From the NCBI GenBank assembly GCA_964342525.1, contig CAYFGQ010000006.1:1-64000 (forward strand): 64,000 nt of DNA, written 5' to 3'. Under the pieces are notes generated by a model. The model saw nothing but the letters and a program-made list of their open reading frames with translations, was not told the DNA's origin and made no database searches. This document shows, in pieces, positions 50,010 through 58,761 of the stretch (position 1 is the first letter of the stretch; each line of letters opens with the position of its first letter). The translations under genes were made by a program, and so were the position numbers. Source of the DNA: G963676205 sp964342525 (GTDB lineage Bacteria; Campylobacterota; Campylobacteria; Campylobacterales; Arcobacteraceae).

Positions 50010-50399
50010 ATGAACTACAATAAAATTATTCAAGATAGACAATTATATAGTGTAATGAATAATACTAAATGGTATAATCTTTTTTCTGAATTAAATGAAA
50101 TTGAAGAGTCAATCAGATTTAGAGTAAAATCTATTGATAATGATTATTTTCCAGAAAATAAAATTGATTTTACTGGTGAACTTCAACAAATTAATAGAGA
50201 ATTTATTTCGATTGAACATCTTGATATCGATCCATATATTAAAGTTAATCGTGGAGAATTAATGAAGCCTTTAATTAATGATTTAAGTTCGAGGATAATT
50301 AATATACTAGAAGCTTTAAAAATTAATTATAAAAAAGAAGATAGTTATATTAGGATATATGGTTATTTAGATTTGGATAAAACATCAGAGATTGGATAA
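50010..50399 (+). CDS. Small protein, possibly DUF6678-type
   Basis: 129 residues, soluble, acidic and AT-rich. The segment VMNNTKWYNLFSELNEIEES followed by a middle with IEHLDIDPYIKV is reminiscent of DUF6678 proteins, from memory only. The rest of the protein is Ile/Asn/Lys rich, with a helical C-terminal half. Nearly abuts the solute-binding protein gene (9-base gap). Function unknown. Confidence 0.5.
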   Translation: MNYNKIIQDRQLYSVMNNTKWYNLFSELNEIEESIRFRVKSIDNDYFPENKIDFTGELQQINREFISIEHLDIDPYIKVNRGELMKPLINDLSSRIINILEALKINYKKEDSYIRIYGYLDLDKTSEIG

Positions 50400-50408
50400 T
50401 ATAAACAA

Positions 50409-51170
50409 ATGAACCCATATTTCACGAAACTAAATAATCTTCTAAAGTCAATCTTTCTATTTTCACTACTAATATCATCATCCCTAAACGCAAACAACAA
50501 TAACATCCAACTAGTAGGATTAAACCTAATTCCATATGCTTTTATGTCAGAAGAAAACAAAAAAACAGGCGTATTATATGAGATCTTAAAAGAGATTAAA
50601 AAACTTACAAACAATTCAAAAGAAATTCAACTATATCCTGCAAAAAGAATACTATTAAGTTCAAAACAAAATAATAAGATTTGTAGTATTGCTGCTAATA
50701 CTCCTGATGTTATTGAAAGCTTTAATCTTATTGAACCTATAGGTTTTAATGTAACTGTAGGGATACTTCCTATTTCTGGAATAAAGCTAAGTGAATATTC
50801 TGATTTATCGGATAAAATAATTGCTGTTCCATTAGGAATAATATTTGATGAAAAATTTCATAATGATAAGAGTTTAAATAAAGTTCATCCACCTGCTTAT
50901 ATTAATGGAATTAGAATGTTAAAAAAAGGTAGAGCAGATGCAGTTGCAGGAGCAATACCTATGTTAAAATATATAGCAAAAAAAGAAAATATTAGTAAAT
51001 CATTTTTTGATAAGCCTCTTATAATGTTTGAGGCGAGTATGTATCTTATTTGTAATAAATCTATCAAAAAAGAGGAAACTGATATTTTAAAAGATGCTCT
51101 TAAAAAATTAAAATCAAATGGAAAAACTCAACAAATATTAGATAACTATTTTGATATCTCAGAAAACTAA
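50409..51170 (+). CDS. Periplasmic solute-binding protein (family 3-like)
   Basis: 253 residues: a Sec signal peptide (to about residue 28), then a two-lobed SBP-like fold (NIQLVGLNLIPYAFMSEE, TGVLYEILKEIKKLT, IIAVPLGIIFDEKF, RADAVAGAIPMLKYI, LKKLKSNGKTQQILDNYF). No permease or ATPase gene is nearby, so it may serve as a sensor accessory rather than a transporter part; the kinase gene ends head-on at the next base (stops at 51170/51171). Ligand unknown. Confidence 0.75.
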   Translation: MNPYFTKLNNLLKSIFLFSLLISSSLNANNNNIQLVGLNLIPYAFMSEENKKTGVLYEILKEIKKLTNNSKEIQLYPAKRILLSSKQNNKICSIAANTPDVIESFNLIEPIGFNVTVGILPISGIKLSEYSDLSDKIIAVPLGIIFDEKFHNDKSLNKVHPPAYINGIRMLKKGRADAVAGAIPMLKYIAKKENISKSFFDKPLIMFEASMYLICNKSIKKEETDILKDALKKLKSNGKTQQILDNYFDISEN

Positions 51171-52799
51171 TTAAATAACATAATCCAATCCACTATCAAC
51201 TCTAACACCCTCAATCGGCAAATCAATAACAAACTTCAACCCTCGATAATCTTCCCCAGCAAAACTAAACTGATCATTATAAGCTTTAATAGATCCCTTT
51301 ACATGTTTATCAATAATCTCATGACACATATATAAACCAATTCCAGTCCCACATGATTGATGTTTAGTTGTAAAATAAGGCTCAAATATACGCTCTACAA
51401 TATTATCTGGAGCCCCTTTTGCAGAATCAATGATATAAACCCTTACAAAGCCATCAATTAGTTCTGAGGTGATTTGGATATATCTATCTTGCCTATGGAT
51501 ATTATTTAGTGCATCTGCTGAGTTATTTAGTATGTTCATAAATACTTGGGTTAGTTCATTTCTATAATTATATAATGCCACATCATTTACATCATATATT
51601 ATTTTTATATCTTCAGCTTTTACTCTTCCTTCAACAAGTTTAAGGGTATAGTCTATAGACTCTTTTAATGTAAAGTCTACTTTTTTGCTATTTGACATAA
51701 AATATTTTCTAAAGTTTTCTATAGTATTTGATAGGTATTGGGCATTTACATTTATAACTTCAAAGGCTTCCTTATCCATATCTTTTGTATCCATACCACT
51801 CTCTTTTTTTATAAGTATACCTGTTGCATAGGTGGATATGATAGATAGAGGTTGTCTCCATTGGTGGGCTATATTTTCTAGCATCTCACCCATCATGGCT
51901 TGCTTTGATTTATGCATCAAGAGTTGTTCTTGTTTTTTATTCTCTTCTATCTCTTTTTGCAGTTGTTCTGTTTGTAGGTGTTTATCTATAGCTACACCAG
52001 CTACATTTGCCACATCTTCTATTAAGTCTATATCAAATTTTGTTGGAGATTTTGGTTTTTTATAATAGATTGCAAAAGATCCTAGTATCTCATCATTTGA
52101 TGATAGGATAGGTTGAGACCAGCAGGCTCTTAGATTAAATTTAGCTGCAAAGTTTTTTGCCTTTTGCCAGTTTTCATGTTTGCTTATATCTTCAACTATC
52201 ACCCTTTCTTTTAGATAAACAGCTGCACCACATGATCCAACTTTTTCACCTATAATCATACCATTTAATTTATCATTATAATCATCAGGTAGGGATGGTG
52301 CAGCTCCTTTATATAGTTTATTATCTGCACTATTATATAAAAGTACTGAGCAGATCATATTTGAGTTTCTTTTTTCAACTGATTTAATAATTTCATCTAA
52401 AATATACTCTATAGGTTTTGCTTTTGCAATAAGTTCTAAAAGATATATATGAGAATTGTATAGGGATAGGTATTGTTTATATTCTGTGATATCTCTTCTT
52501 GTGATTAGAATTTTATTTGGCTCTATTAGCTCTTTTTTTGTTTTATAGTATTTGATACCCACTTCAAATTCAATAATTTCTTCTATTACAATATCAAGTT
52601 TACCTAGAAGTAGTTTTTCATATTCTTCTACTTTTTGAGAAGAGGAAATAATATTAAGAATTTTATTTTCTGATTTTCCAAGAATCTCTTTTTGATTCAA
52701 ATGTAATAAATCTAAATAACTTTCATTTACTTCTAAAATTTTTCCATTAGTATCTGTGTATATTATTAAATCATCTGAAAAATCAAGTAAGTTACTCAT
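51171..52799 (-). CDS. Cytoplasmic PAS/GAF sensor histidine kinase
   Basis: A soluble 542-residue kinase. PAS-like domain about 1-105 (DLIIYTDTNGKILEVNESYL), GAF domain about 115-275 (SVLLYNSADNKLYKGAAPSL, WQKAKNFAAKFNLRACWSQPI), a coiled coil, the H-box with His312 in ENIAHQWRQPLS, then the HATPase domain (NILNNSADALNN; GTGIGLYMCHEII). No membrane segment, no receiver. It ends directly at the stop of the convergent solute-binding protein. Partner regulator is not adjacent; the receiver at 28130-28489 is only a candidate. Confidence 0.88.
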   Translation of the reverse strand: MSNLLDFSDDLIIYTDTNGKILEVNESYLDLLHLNQKEILGKSENKILNIISSSQKVEEYEKLLLGKLDIVIEEIIEFEVGIKYYKTKKELIEPNKILITRRDITEYKQYLSLYNSHIYLLELIAKAKPIEYILDEIIKSVEKRNSNMICSVLLYNSADNKLYKGAAPSLPDDYNDKLNGMIIGEKVGSCGAAVYLKERVIVEDISKHENWQKAKNFAAKFNLRACWSQPILSSNDEILGSFAIYYKKPKSPTKFDIDLIEDVANVAGVAIDKHLQTEQLQKEIEENKKQEQLLMHKSKQAMMGEMLENIAHQWRQPLSIISTYATGILIKKESGMDTKDMDKEAFEVINVNAQYLSNTIENFRKYFMSNSKKVDFTLKESIDYTLKLVEGRVKAEDIKIIYDVNDVALYNYRNELTQVFMNILNNSADALNNIHRQDRYIQITSELIDGFVRVYIIDSAKGAPDNIVERIFEPYFTTKHQSCGTGIGLYMCHEIIDKHVKGSIKAYNDQFSFAGEDYRGLKFVIDLPIEGVRVDSGLDYVI

Positions 52800-52996
52800 T
52801 AAAAAAACCCCTTAGTTACTTGAAAGTAATTTTAGCATAAAAATTGAATGAAGTTTTATGTTTAGAAAAATTAGTATTAAAAGATAAGTAAAGTGTAACA
52901 TAGTGTAAGAAAATAATAATTTTTATAATATATAAACAATCAAATTTAAAATGTTTGAAATATCTAATTTGATATTCTACAAAATTAGGAGTACAA

Positions 52997-53686
52997 ATGA
53001 AAAATATATTGATAACTGGATGTAGTTCTGGTCTTGGTTTATCTTTATCAAACCTGTATTTAGAATTAGGATATAAAGTATATGGAATCAGTAGAACAAA
53101 ACCAAATATAGAAAATAAAAATTTTATTTTTAAAGATTTTGATTTGTCAGATTTGAAAAATATAAAAAATGGATTGAATGATTTTATAAGTGGAATTGGA
53201 AATTTTGAAGTAGTATATTTAAATGCTGGAATGTTAGGTGAAATAAAATCCTCCTTTGATGTTGAGATAGATGAACTTAAAGAAGTATATGAATTAAATG
53301 TATATGCAAATAAAGAGCTTCTTGATATTTTAAATACTATAGATGTAAAAACAATTATCACCATATCTTCAGGAGCAGCAGTAAATGGCTCAAAAGGTTG
53401 GGCATCATACTCATTATCTAAAGCTGGAGTGAATATGCTTATAAATCTTTACTCTAAAGAGATGTTAGATACTAGACTTTTAGCAATAGCACCAGGCGTG
53501 ATAGAAACACCAATGACAGATGTAATAAGATATGAAATAGATGATGAAGAGTTTCCCTCAGCAAAAAGACTTAAAGAGGGTGAAATACAATCAGCAGAAG
53601 ATGCAGCTAAAAGGATGCATGAAACGATTATAGAAAATATTGAGAAGTTTGAATCGGGTGGATTTTATGATATTCGGAATTGTTAA
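52997..53686 (+). CDS. Short-chain dehydrogenase/reductase
   Basis: 229 residues of the classical SDR fold: TGCSSGLGLS (7-16) for NAD(P) binding, NAG at 76-78, the catalytic serine in TISSGAAV and Tyr138/Lys142 in YSLSK. The nucleotide-binding ISRTK after strand 2 suggests NADP. The sequence resembles the YueD/benzil-reductase branch. Substrate is unknown. A 32-residue-per-strand, standard-length protein. It ends at a strong palindrome shared with convergent proC. Confidence 0.85.
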   Translation: MKNILITGCSSGLGLSLSNLYLELGYKVYGISRTKPNIENKNFIFKDFDLSDLKNIKNGLNDFISGIGNFEVVYLNAGMLGEIKSSFDVEIDELKEVYELNVYANKELLDILNTIDVKTIITISSGAAVNGSKGWASYSLSKAGVNMLINLYSKEMLDTRLLAIAPGVIETPMTDVIRYEIDDEEFPSAKRLKEGEIQSAEDAAKRMHETIIENIEKFESGGFYDIRNC

Positions 53687-53688
53687 TT

Positions 53689-53754
53689 AGTTGGTAGGTT
53701 GGTAAGTTTCGGCGAGTTTAAATTTAGATTCTGCCGTGAGGTAACCTACCAACT
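53689..53754. repeat. Large palindromic element between convergent SDR and proC
   Basis: AGTTGGTAGGTT (53689-53700) pairs perfectly with AACCTACCAACT (53743-53754); inside, CGGC (53710-53713) pairs with GCCG (53733-53736). The next bases also repeat a GGTAAGTT/AACTTAC theme. Likely a bidirectional terminator, but with an internal loop much longer than usual. Confidence 0.65.
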
Positions 53755-53768
53755 TACTCACCTATAAA

Positions 53769-54548
53769 CTATTTTTTCCCTAACTCCACAGCTTTTTCAT
53801 AAGCTGCTTCAATCCCTTTAATCATTCCATTTCTTACACCATTTTCTTCCATGGCACAATAACCAGCAGCTGTAGTTCCACCTGGACTCATTACATTATC
53901 TTTTATGATTGCTGGCTTGTTTTCATTTAAAAGTGGAGCAAATCCTTCAAATAAACCTTTTACTAAAGTACTTGCATCATCTCTTTTAAGTCCACATTTA
54001 ACACCACCATCAGCAATAGCTTCAGCAACAAGTGCTAAAAAGGCTGGACCGCTTCCCGCGATTCCAGTTGCAATGTCAAGCTCTTTTTGTGTATTTACCC
54101 ATAGGGTTTGTCCAATATTTGAAAATATCTTTATTGCAGTTTCTTTTAGTGCATTATTACCTGTAATAGTTGTCATAGATTTTAAAAATGCAGCTGATAA
54201 ATTTGGCATAGTTCTTACATAGTTTTTTGCTGTGATATTCTCTTTTAAGCTCTCAATTGTAGTTCCTGCTAGTACTGAATATACAGAGTTTGCTTCACCC
54301 TTTAGGGGTTTTGAAACTTCAATAAGTGAAAAAGGTTTTACACAAAGGATTAGATTCTTCCCTTCTATATTTTCTTCATTCTCTATCACTTTTATAGATA
54401 CCTCTTTTGAAGTTTGTATTTTAATATCATCTTGAAAGCTTTTTAATTTATTTTCATCTCTTCCTAATACTTCTACATCATAATCTACTACTAATCCAAT
54501 AGCTAAAGCTTTAGCCATTGCACCATTACCAATAAGTGTTAATTTCAT
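53769..54548 (-). CDS. proC: Pyrroline-5-carboxylate reductase
   Basis: ProC makes proline from pyrroline-5-carboxylate. 259 residues. The N-terminal Rossmann site is LIGNGAMAKALAIG; the family end motif is SPGGTTAAGYCAMEENGVRNG. The intermediate GIAGSGPAFLALVAEAIADGGVKCGL matches the dimer/active-site helices. Length normal (about 260-275). Overlaps the sixA-like gene by one base, so cotranscribed with it. Confidence 0.94.
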   Translation of the reverse strand: MKLTLIGNGAMAKALAIGLVVDYDVEVLGRDENKLKSFQDDIKIQTSKEVSIKVIENEENIEGKNLILCVKPFSLIEVSKPLKGEANSVYSVLAGTTIESLKENITAKNYVRTMPNLSAAFLKSMTTITGNNALKETAIKIFSNIGQTLWVNTQKELDIATGIAGSGPAFLALVAEAIADGGVKCGLKRDDASTLVKGLFEGFAPLLNENKPAIIKDNVMSPGGTTAAGYCAMEENGVRNGMIKGIEAAYEKAVELGKK

Positions 54549-55048
54549 TAGTCCTCTTTATTTTTATATTTTTTTGGATATTCAAAAGATATTAGATTTG
54601 CATTGTTTTCATTAATATCTTTCCAGTTCTCTATATCAAATCTTATTTCCACAATACCACATGTAGGTATATTTTCATCAAAATCTATAAACTCATATGC
54701 TAGGGCATTTAAGCTTGGATTGTGTCCTACTATAAATATTGTTTTATTTTTATCATCAGCTTTTTTAATATAGTTTATTAAAGTTGATAGGGAGGATTCA
54801 TATATAGTATCTCTAAATATTAATCTATCCACCAAATCTAACTCTTTTGCAATTATGTTTGCTGTTGTTTTTGCTCGCTCTGCAGGAGATGATAAAATTA
54901 GATCAGGGTTTATTTTTTTATCTTTTAATAGTTTTGCCATAAAAGGAGCATCTTTTTTACCTCTTTTATTTAATGGTCTATCAAAGTCATCTAAGGTGAC
55001 ATCTTTCCAGCTTGATTTAGCATGTCTTATTATAAATAGTCTTTTCAT
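54548..55048 (-). CDS. SixA-like phosphohistidine phosphatase
   Basis: 166 residues of the histidine-phosphatase (phosphoglycerate-mutase-like) clan: RHAKSSW near residue 8-14 with the nucleophile His9, LSSPAERAKTTA, and the second conserved His in IVGHNP. SixA of Escherichia coli removes phosphate from phosphohistidine of HPt domains. Here no HPt protein is visible nearby; substrate may be a signalling histidine of one of the kinases. It overlaps proC by one base. Confidence 0.82.
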   Translation of the reverse strand: MKRLFIIRHAKSSWKDVTLDDFDRPLNKRGKKDAPFMAKLLKDKKINPDLILSSPAERAKTTANIIAKELDLVDRLIFRDTIYESSLSTLINYIKKADDKNKTIFIVGHNPSLNALAYEFIDFDENIPTCGIVEIRFDIENWKDINENNANLISFEYPKKYKNKED

Positions 55049-55070
55049 TCAGAATTATCCTTATCTTGGA

Positions 55071-55076
55071 TATAAT
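55071..55076 (+). promoter_or_regulatory. -10 box of the argH unit
   Basis: GGATATAATACC with a perfect TATAAT. It lies 55 bases before the GTG start chosen for the small gene in front of argH. Confidence 0.55.
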
Positions 55077-55130
55077 ACCAAATCATAAATTTAATCCGGA
55101 TTATGCAATTTGGATTCAAAGGACTTAAAA

Positions 55131-55355
55131 GTGACTGCCCAAGATAAAGAGCTAGCACAACTTCACGACCCAATGGTTGAAGATCTTTATGATCTTATTA
55201 GAAAATATATGGGGATTGTGGGTATGGATGTTCCAGAAAATGATGAAAAAGAAGCCCTTCAAAAAATAGTAGTAATTATGAAAGAAGCTCTAGATCATGT
55301 TGAAGAGGTTGCAAATAATATGGAAGATATAGAAGTAATAGGAGATAAGTTTTAA
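55131..55355 (+). CDS. Small helical protein coupled to argH
   Basis: 74 residues, starting at GTG 55131 because AAAGGA lies seven bases upstream; the TTG at 55110 lacks such a site. The protein is acidic and helical (QDKELAQLHDPMVEDLYDL; EALQKIVVIMKEALDHVEE). No family recognised. Its stop overlaps the argH start by one base (TAATG), so the two are coupled. A role in regulation or stability of ArgH is possible by context only. Confidence 0.6.
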   Translation: MTAQDKELAQLHDPMVEDLYDLIRKYMGIVGMDVPENDEKEALQKIVVIMKEALDHVEEVANNMEDIEVIGDKF

Positions 55356-56740
55356 TGGTAAATGACCAAATATTAAAAAATACAAATGCACAATTATTAG
55401 ATGAATTTAATGCATCAGTTATGTTCGATAGAGAATTATATAAACAAGATATAAAGGGATCAATAGCTCACTCTCAAATGTTAGCAGCACAAGGGATCAT
55501 TTCAAATGAAGATCAAAAGCTAATAGAAGATGGACTTTTACAAGTAAAAGCTGAGATAGAAGCTGGTGATTTTGAGTGGAAGATAGAAGATGAAGATGTT
55601 CATATGGCTATAGAGAGTCGTCTTACACAGATCATAGGTGAAGCAGGTGGAAGACTTCATACAGCAAGAAGTAGAAATGATCAAGTAGCAACAGACTTTA
55701 GACTGTATGTACAAGATAAAAATAAAGATATTATCTCTTTACTTAAAAAGACAGTTGAGACTTTTGTAAGTATTGCTGAGAAACACACTGAGACTCTAAT
55801 CCCAGGAATGACCCATCTTCAACATGCACAGCCTACAAACTTTGGATATCATATGTTGGCCTATGCAAATATGTTTAAACGTGATTTAGAGCGTTTTAAA
55901 AGCTCATATGAGAGAAACAATTATTCACCATTAGGATCAGCTGCACTTGCTGGAACTCCTCATAATATTGATAGATTTGCAACTTGTGAGAAACTTGGAT
56001 TTGATGAGCCAACAATATCTGCCCTTGATACTGTAAGTGATAGGGATTTTGCTTTAGAAATATTATTTAATATCTCGACAGCAATGATGCATATAAGTAG
56101 AATAAGTGAAGAGTTAATTATCTGGTCATCTTATGAATTCCAATTTGTTAAGATGAGTGGTGAGTATGCAACTACTAGCTCAATCATGCCACAAAAGAAA
56201 AATCCAGATGTACCAGAACTTTTAAGAGGTAAAACAGGACGTGCTTATGGAAACCTTATCTCTCTTCTAACTGTAATGAAAGGATTACCTCTAGCATACA
56301 ATAAAGACACTCAAGAGGATAAAGAGGGTGTATTTGATAGTGTATACACTATAGAGATATCTCTAAAAATTCTTACAGCAGTAATGGATACTTTAATCAT
56401 CAATGTAGACAAGATGGAAGAGGCTTGTAAGATAGGACACCTATCTGCTACAGATTTAGCAGACTATCTAGTTCAAAAACAAGGAATGGCATTTAGAACA
56501 GCATATTATCTAACTAAGGAAGTTGTTGCTACTGCAAATTCATTAAACAAAGATGTAAGTGAATTAAATATAGAAGAGCTAAGAAGTGCAAGTGAGCAAA
56601 TCTCTGATATAAGTGAAGATGTAATTGAATACTTAAACTTGCGAAATTCTATGAATGCTAGAAAGTCATATGGTGGAACATCAACAGAACAAACAAAAGT
56701 TCAAATTGAATATTTTAAAAAGTGGCTTGAAAAGAATTAA
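55355..56740 (+). CDS. argH: Argininosuccinate lyase
   Basis: ArgH splits argininosuccinate to arginine and fumarate, the last step of arginine synthesis. 461 residues. The fumarase/aspartase-superfamily signature is TTSSIMPQKKNPD, and HTARSRNDQVATD and GMTHLQHAQPT match the family active-site segments. Ornithine, the precursor side of this pathway, is also the substrate of the OlsF-type enzyme at 19072-20778. Ends in a terminator whose arm also occurs after the DHH gene. Confidence 0.97.
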   Translation: MVNDQILKNTNAQLLDEFNASVMFDRELYKQDIKGSIAHSQMLAAQGIISNEDQKLIEDGLLQVKAEIEAGDFEWKIEDEDVHMAIESRLTQIIGEAGGRLHTARSRNDQVATDFRLYVQDKNKDIISLLKKTVETFVSIAEKHTETLIPGMTHLQHAQPTNFGYHMLAYANMFKRDLERFKSSYERNNYSPLGSAALAGTPHNIDRFATCEKLGFDEPTISALDTVSDRDFALEILFNISTAMMHISRISEELIIWSSYEFQFVKMSGEYATTSSIMPQKKNPDVPELLRGKTGRAYGNLISLLTVMKGLPLAYNKDTQEDKEGVFDSVYTIEISLKILTAVMDTLIINVDKMEEACKIGHLSATDLADYLVQKQGMAFRTAYYLTKEVVATANSLNKDVSELNIEELRSASEQISDISEDVIEYLNLRNSMNARKSYGGTSTEQTKVQIEYFKKWLEKN

Positions 56741-56800
56741 AATCTAAAAAGGAAAAGGTAAAAACTATTCTAAACTTTTAGATTTTAGTTTTTACCTTTT
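56738..56800 (+). terminator. Terminator with 32-nt arm identical to that after the DHH gene
   Basis: 56738-56769 equals 29554-29585. Here aaaaggtaaaaact (56753-56766) pairs perfectly with agtttttacctttt (56787-56800) around a 20-base loop that can itself pair (ctaa/ttag). It lies between convergent argH and apt. Confidence 0.78.
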
Positions 56801-56806
56801 AGATAA

Positions 56807-57358
56807 TTAGTCAATCTCTAAGATAGAATATACTGGAGCTATTTTTTTAACTTTAGAGTCTCCATCTAAAAATTTAAGATTTAGTAAAAAACAAACCTCT
56901 ACAAGCTCTGCTTTTGTATCCACTACAAGTTTTGAAGCTGCTACTGCTGTACCACCTGTAGCAATTAGATCATCTATTAAAAGTACTCTAGCTCTTTCTT
57001 CATTTCTAAATGCATCTAAGTGGATCTCAACTTCATCAAAACCATATTCAAGTTCATATTTTTCACAAATAGTAGTTGATGGTAGTTTTCCTTTTTTTCT
57101 AACTGGAACAAAACCGATTCCTAATCTATCAGCTAAGGCCGCTCCAAAAATAAATCCTCTACTGTCAATTCCTGCTACATAATCAAGGTTATACTCAGAG
57201 TATTTAGCCTCTAAGTGATCCATCAATAGTTTATATGCTTCTTTATTATTTAATAGTGTTGTAATATCTTTAAATACGATTCCTGGCTTTGGAAAGTCTT
57301 CTACATCTCTTATTGAATCATAAATTATTTTTTTTTGTTCTTCTGTTAAATTTTTCAT
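56807..57358 (-). CDS. apt: Adenine phosphoribosyltransferase
   Basis: Apt salvages adenine to AMP using PRPP. 183 residues, normal. The PRPP-binding motif is ARVLLIDDLIATGGTAVAA; substrate-side motifs are FKDITTLL and GIDSRGFIFGAALA. It follows gmhA by 17 bases on the same strand and shares a promoter region with it. Confidence 0.95.
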   Translation of the reverse strand: MKNLTEEQKKIIYDSIRDVEDFPKPGIVFKDITTLLNNKEAYKLLMDHLEAKYSEYNLDYVAGIDSRGFIFGAALADRLGIGFVPVRKKGKLPSTTICEKYELEYGFDEVEIHLDAFRNEERARVLLIDDLIATGGTAVAASKLVVDTKAELVEVCFLLNLKFLDGDSKVKKIAPVYSILEID

Positions 57359-57375
57359 TTATTGCCTTATTTTAA

Positions 57376-57945
57376 TTAGTTTGATAAGTTATCGTCAATA
57401 ATTTGACAAAGGGTATGACCGAAAAGAATATGCATCTCTTGAATTCTTGGTGTATTATCTGATGGCACAACAAGATTTATATCACAAATATCATTCATCG
57501 CTCCTCCATCACGCCCTGAAAAACCTACACATTTACATCCAAGTTCTTTTCCAATATTAAAAGCATTGATAACATTTTTACTATTTCCACTTGTACTTAT
57601 ACCAAGCAAAAGATCACCACTATTAGCTAAAGCTTCAACTTGTCTATCAAAAACCCTATCATATCCATAATCATTTCCAATAGCAGTTAAGGCTGAAGTA
57701 TCAGTTGTAAGTGCAATACCTGGAAGTCCTCGTCTCTCAGTTTTATATCTTCCTGTAAGCTCAGCTGCTAAGTGTTGTGCATCTGCAGCACTTCCACCAT
57801 TTCCAAAAAATAAGATTTTATTTCCATTTTTTAGAGTTTCAACTGCTAAAGCTGATATTTGCTCTAATATATCACTTGATTCATTTATAACTTTTTGTAT
57901 AGTTTCTAAATGGGATTCAAATTCAAATTTAATTGTATCTTTCAT
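57376..57945 (-). CDS. gmhA: Sedoheptulose-7-phosphate isomerase
   Basis: GmhA converts sedoheptulose 7-phosphate to D-glycero-D-manno-heptose 7-phosphate, the first step of the heptose route for LPS inner core. 189 residues. The SIS-domain motif is GNGGSAADAQHLAAELTGRY; a second phosphate site is LLGISTSGNSKNV. In Campylobacterota such genes can also serve ADP-heptose signalling. The other heptose genes are not in the window. Confidence 0.95.
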   Translation of the reverse strand: MKDTIKFEFESHLETIQKVINESSDILEQISALAVETLKNGNKILFFGNGGSAADAQHLAAELTGRYKTERRGLPGIALTTDTSALTAIGNDYGYDRVFDRQVEALANSGDLLLGISTSGNSKNVINAFNIGKELGCKCVGFSGRDGGAMNDICDINLVVPSDNTPRIQEMHILFGHTLCQIIDDNLSN

Positions 57946-57956
57946 AAGAACCTTTC

Positions 57957-58538
57957 TTAATAAGTTACTTGTGCACCAAAATACATACCACTTGCCGGTT
58001 TATGTGTAAAGTTATTGTATTTTGTTCTAATACTTCTATATCCACCAAATACATATACATTGTTATCAACTAAAGCGTAGTTAACTTGTACTCTCATTTC
58101 TCTATATCCTTCAGCTTCCATAAAGTTTAATACTGTTGGTGAATACATAAATCTACTTGAAACATTAATCTGATCATTTATCTCATTTCTTAAGAATAAT
58201 GCAAATGGCACTGCCGCATATATGTCACTATTATGTTCAGTTGTAATTATTCTCATACCAAAAGCAACGCTCATACCCATATCATTACTAAATGGACTAG
58301 CTACTCTAAATCCATAATTAAACATAGGAGATTCACCATCTTCTTCGGAATTAAAAAAACTAAGATCAAGATAATAGTCACTTCCACTATCTAATACGTA
58401 ATAATCATTAATATAAACACCAAGTTCTGCTTCAAATGTTTCATTTGTAATACCAACATTTACTGTATTGTTTGCTTTTAAGCTTGAAAAACTTAGAAGT
58501 ATAAATAGTAATGTTATAAGGGATCTTTTAAAATACAT
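57957..58538 (-). CDS. YfaZ-like outer-membrane protein
   Basis: 193 residues: Sec signal peptide (1-22) and a mature beta-rich part (TVNVGITNETFEAELGVYIND, LDLSFFNSE, PMFNYGFRVASPF, MGMSVAFGMRII, YAAVPFALFLRNEI, VFGGYRSIRTKYN) ending GAQVTY, aromatic at the last residue. This fits an outer-membrane barrel of the YfaZ type, which I recall from Arcobacter annotations. Function is unknown. It stands upstream of gmhA with an 11-base gap and so may share its transcript. Confidence 0.62.
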   Translation of the reverse strand: MYFKRSLITLLFILLSFSSLKANNTVNVGITNETFEAELGVYINDYYVLDSGSDYYLDLSFFNSEEDGESPMFNYGFRVASPFSNDMGMSVAFGMRIITTEHNSDIYAAVPFALFLRNEINDQINVSSRFMYSPTVLNFMEAEGYREMRVQVNYALVDNNVYVFGGYRSIRTKYNNFTHKPASGMYFGAQVTY

Positions 58539-58666
58539 AAAATATAACCTTTTTATAAATTTGAGGTATTATAGCAAAAAAATAATTTATTAGAATTAAC
58601 TGATTCTCTGTTTCCTTTTTAAAAGGATAAAAATATAGAGTAAAATTGCAGAATACGCCTATTTAC

Positions 58667-58695
58667 TTGACTTTTTAATAAAAAAAAGATATAAT
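58667..58695 (+). promoter_or_regulatory. Promoter of the S10 ribosomal-protein operon
   Basis: TTGACT at 58667-58672, 17 bases, TATAAT at 58690-58695 (in AGATATAATCC). The leader to rpsJ is about 60 bases. Confidence 0.75.
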
Positions 58696-58761
58696 CCGCG
58701 TCCACAAAATGGTTAAACATCTATTTTTAGGTGATTTAACGAGTTCTTTTAAGGAAAAAAA

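Noticed and set aside
52816..53364. 182-codon minus-strand frame opposite the SDR gene
   Set aside because: Lies antisense to a gene with intact catalytic motifs; Phe/Ser/Ile-rich shadow composition and no ribosome binding site.
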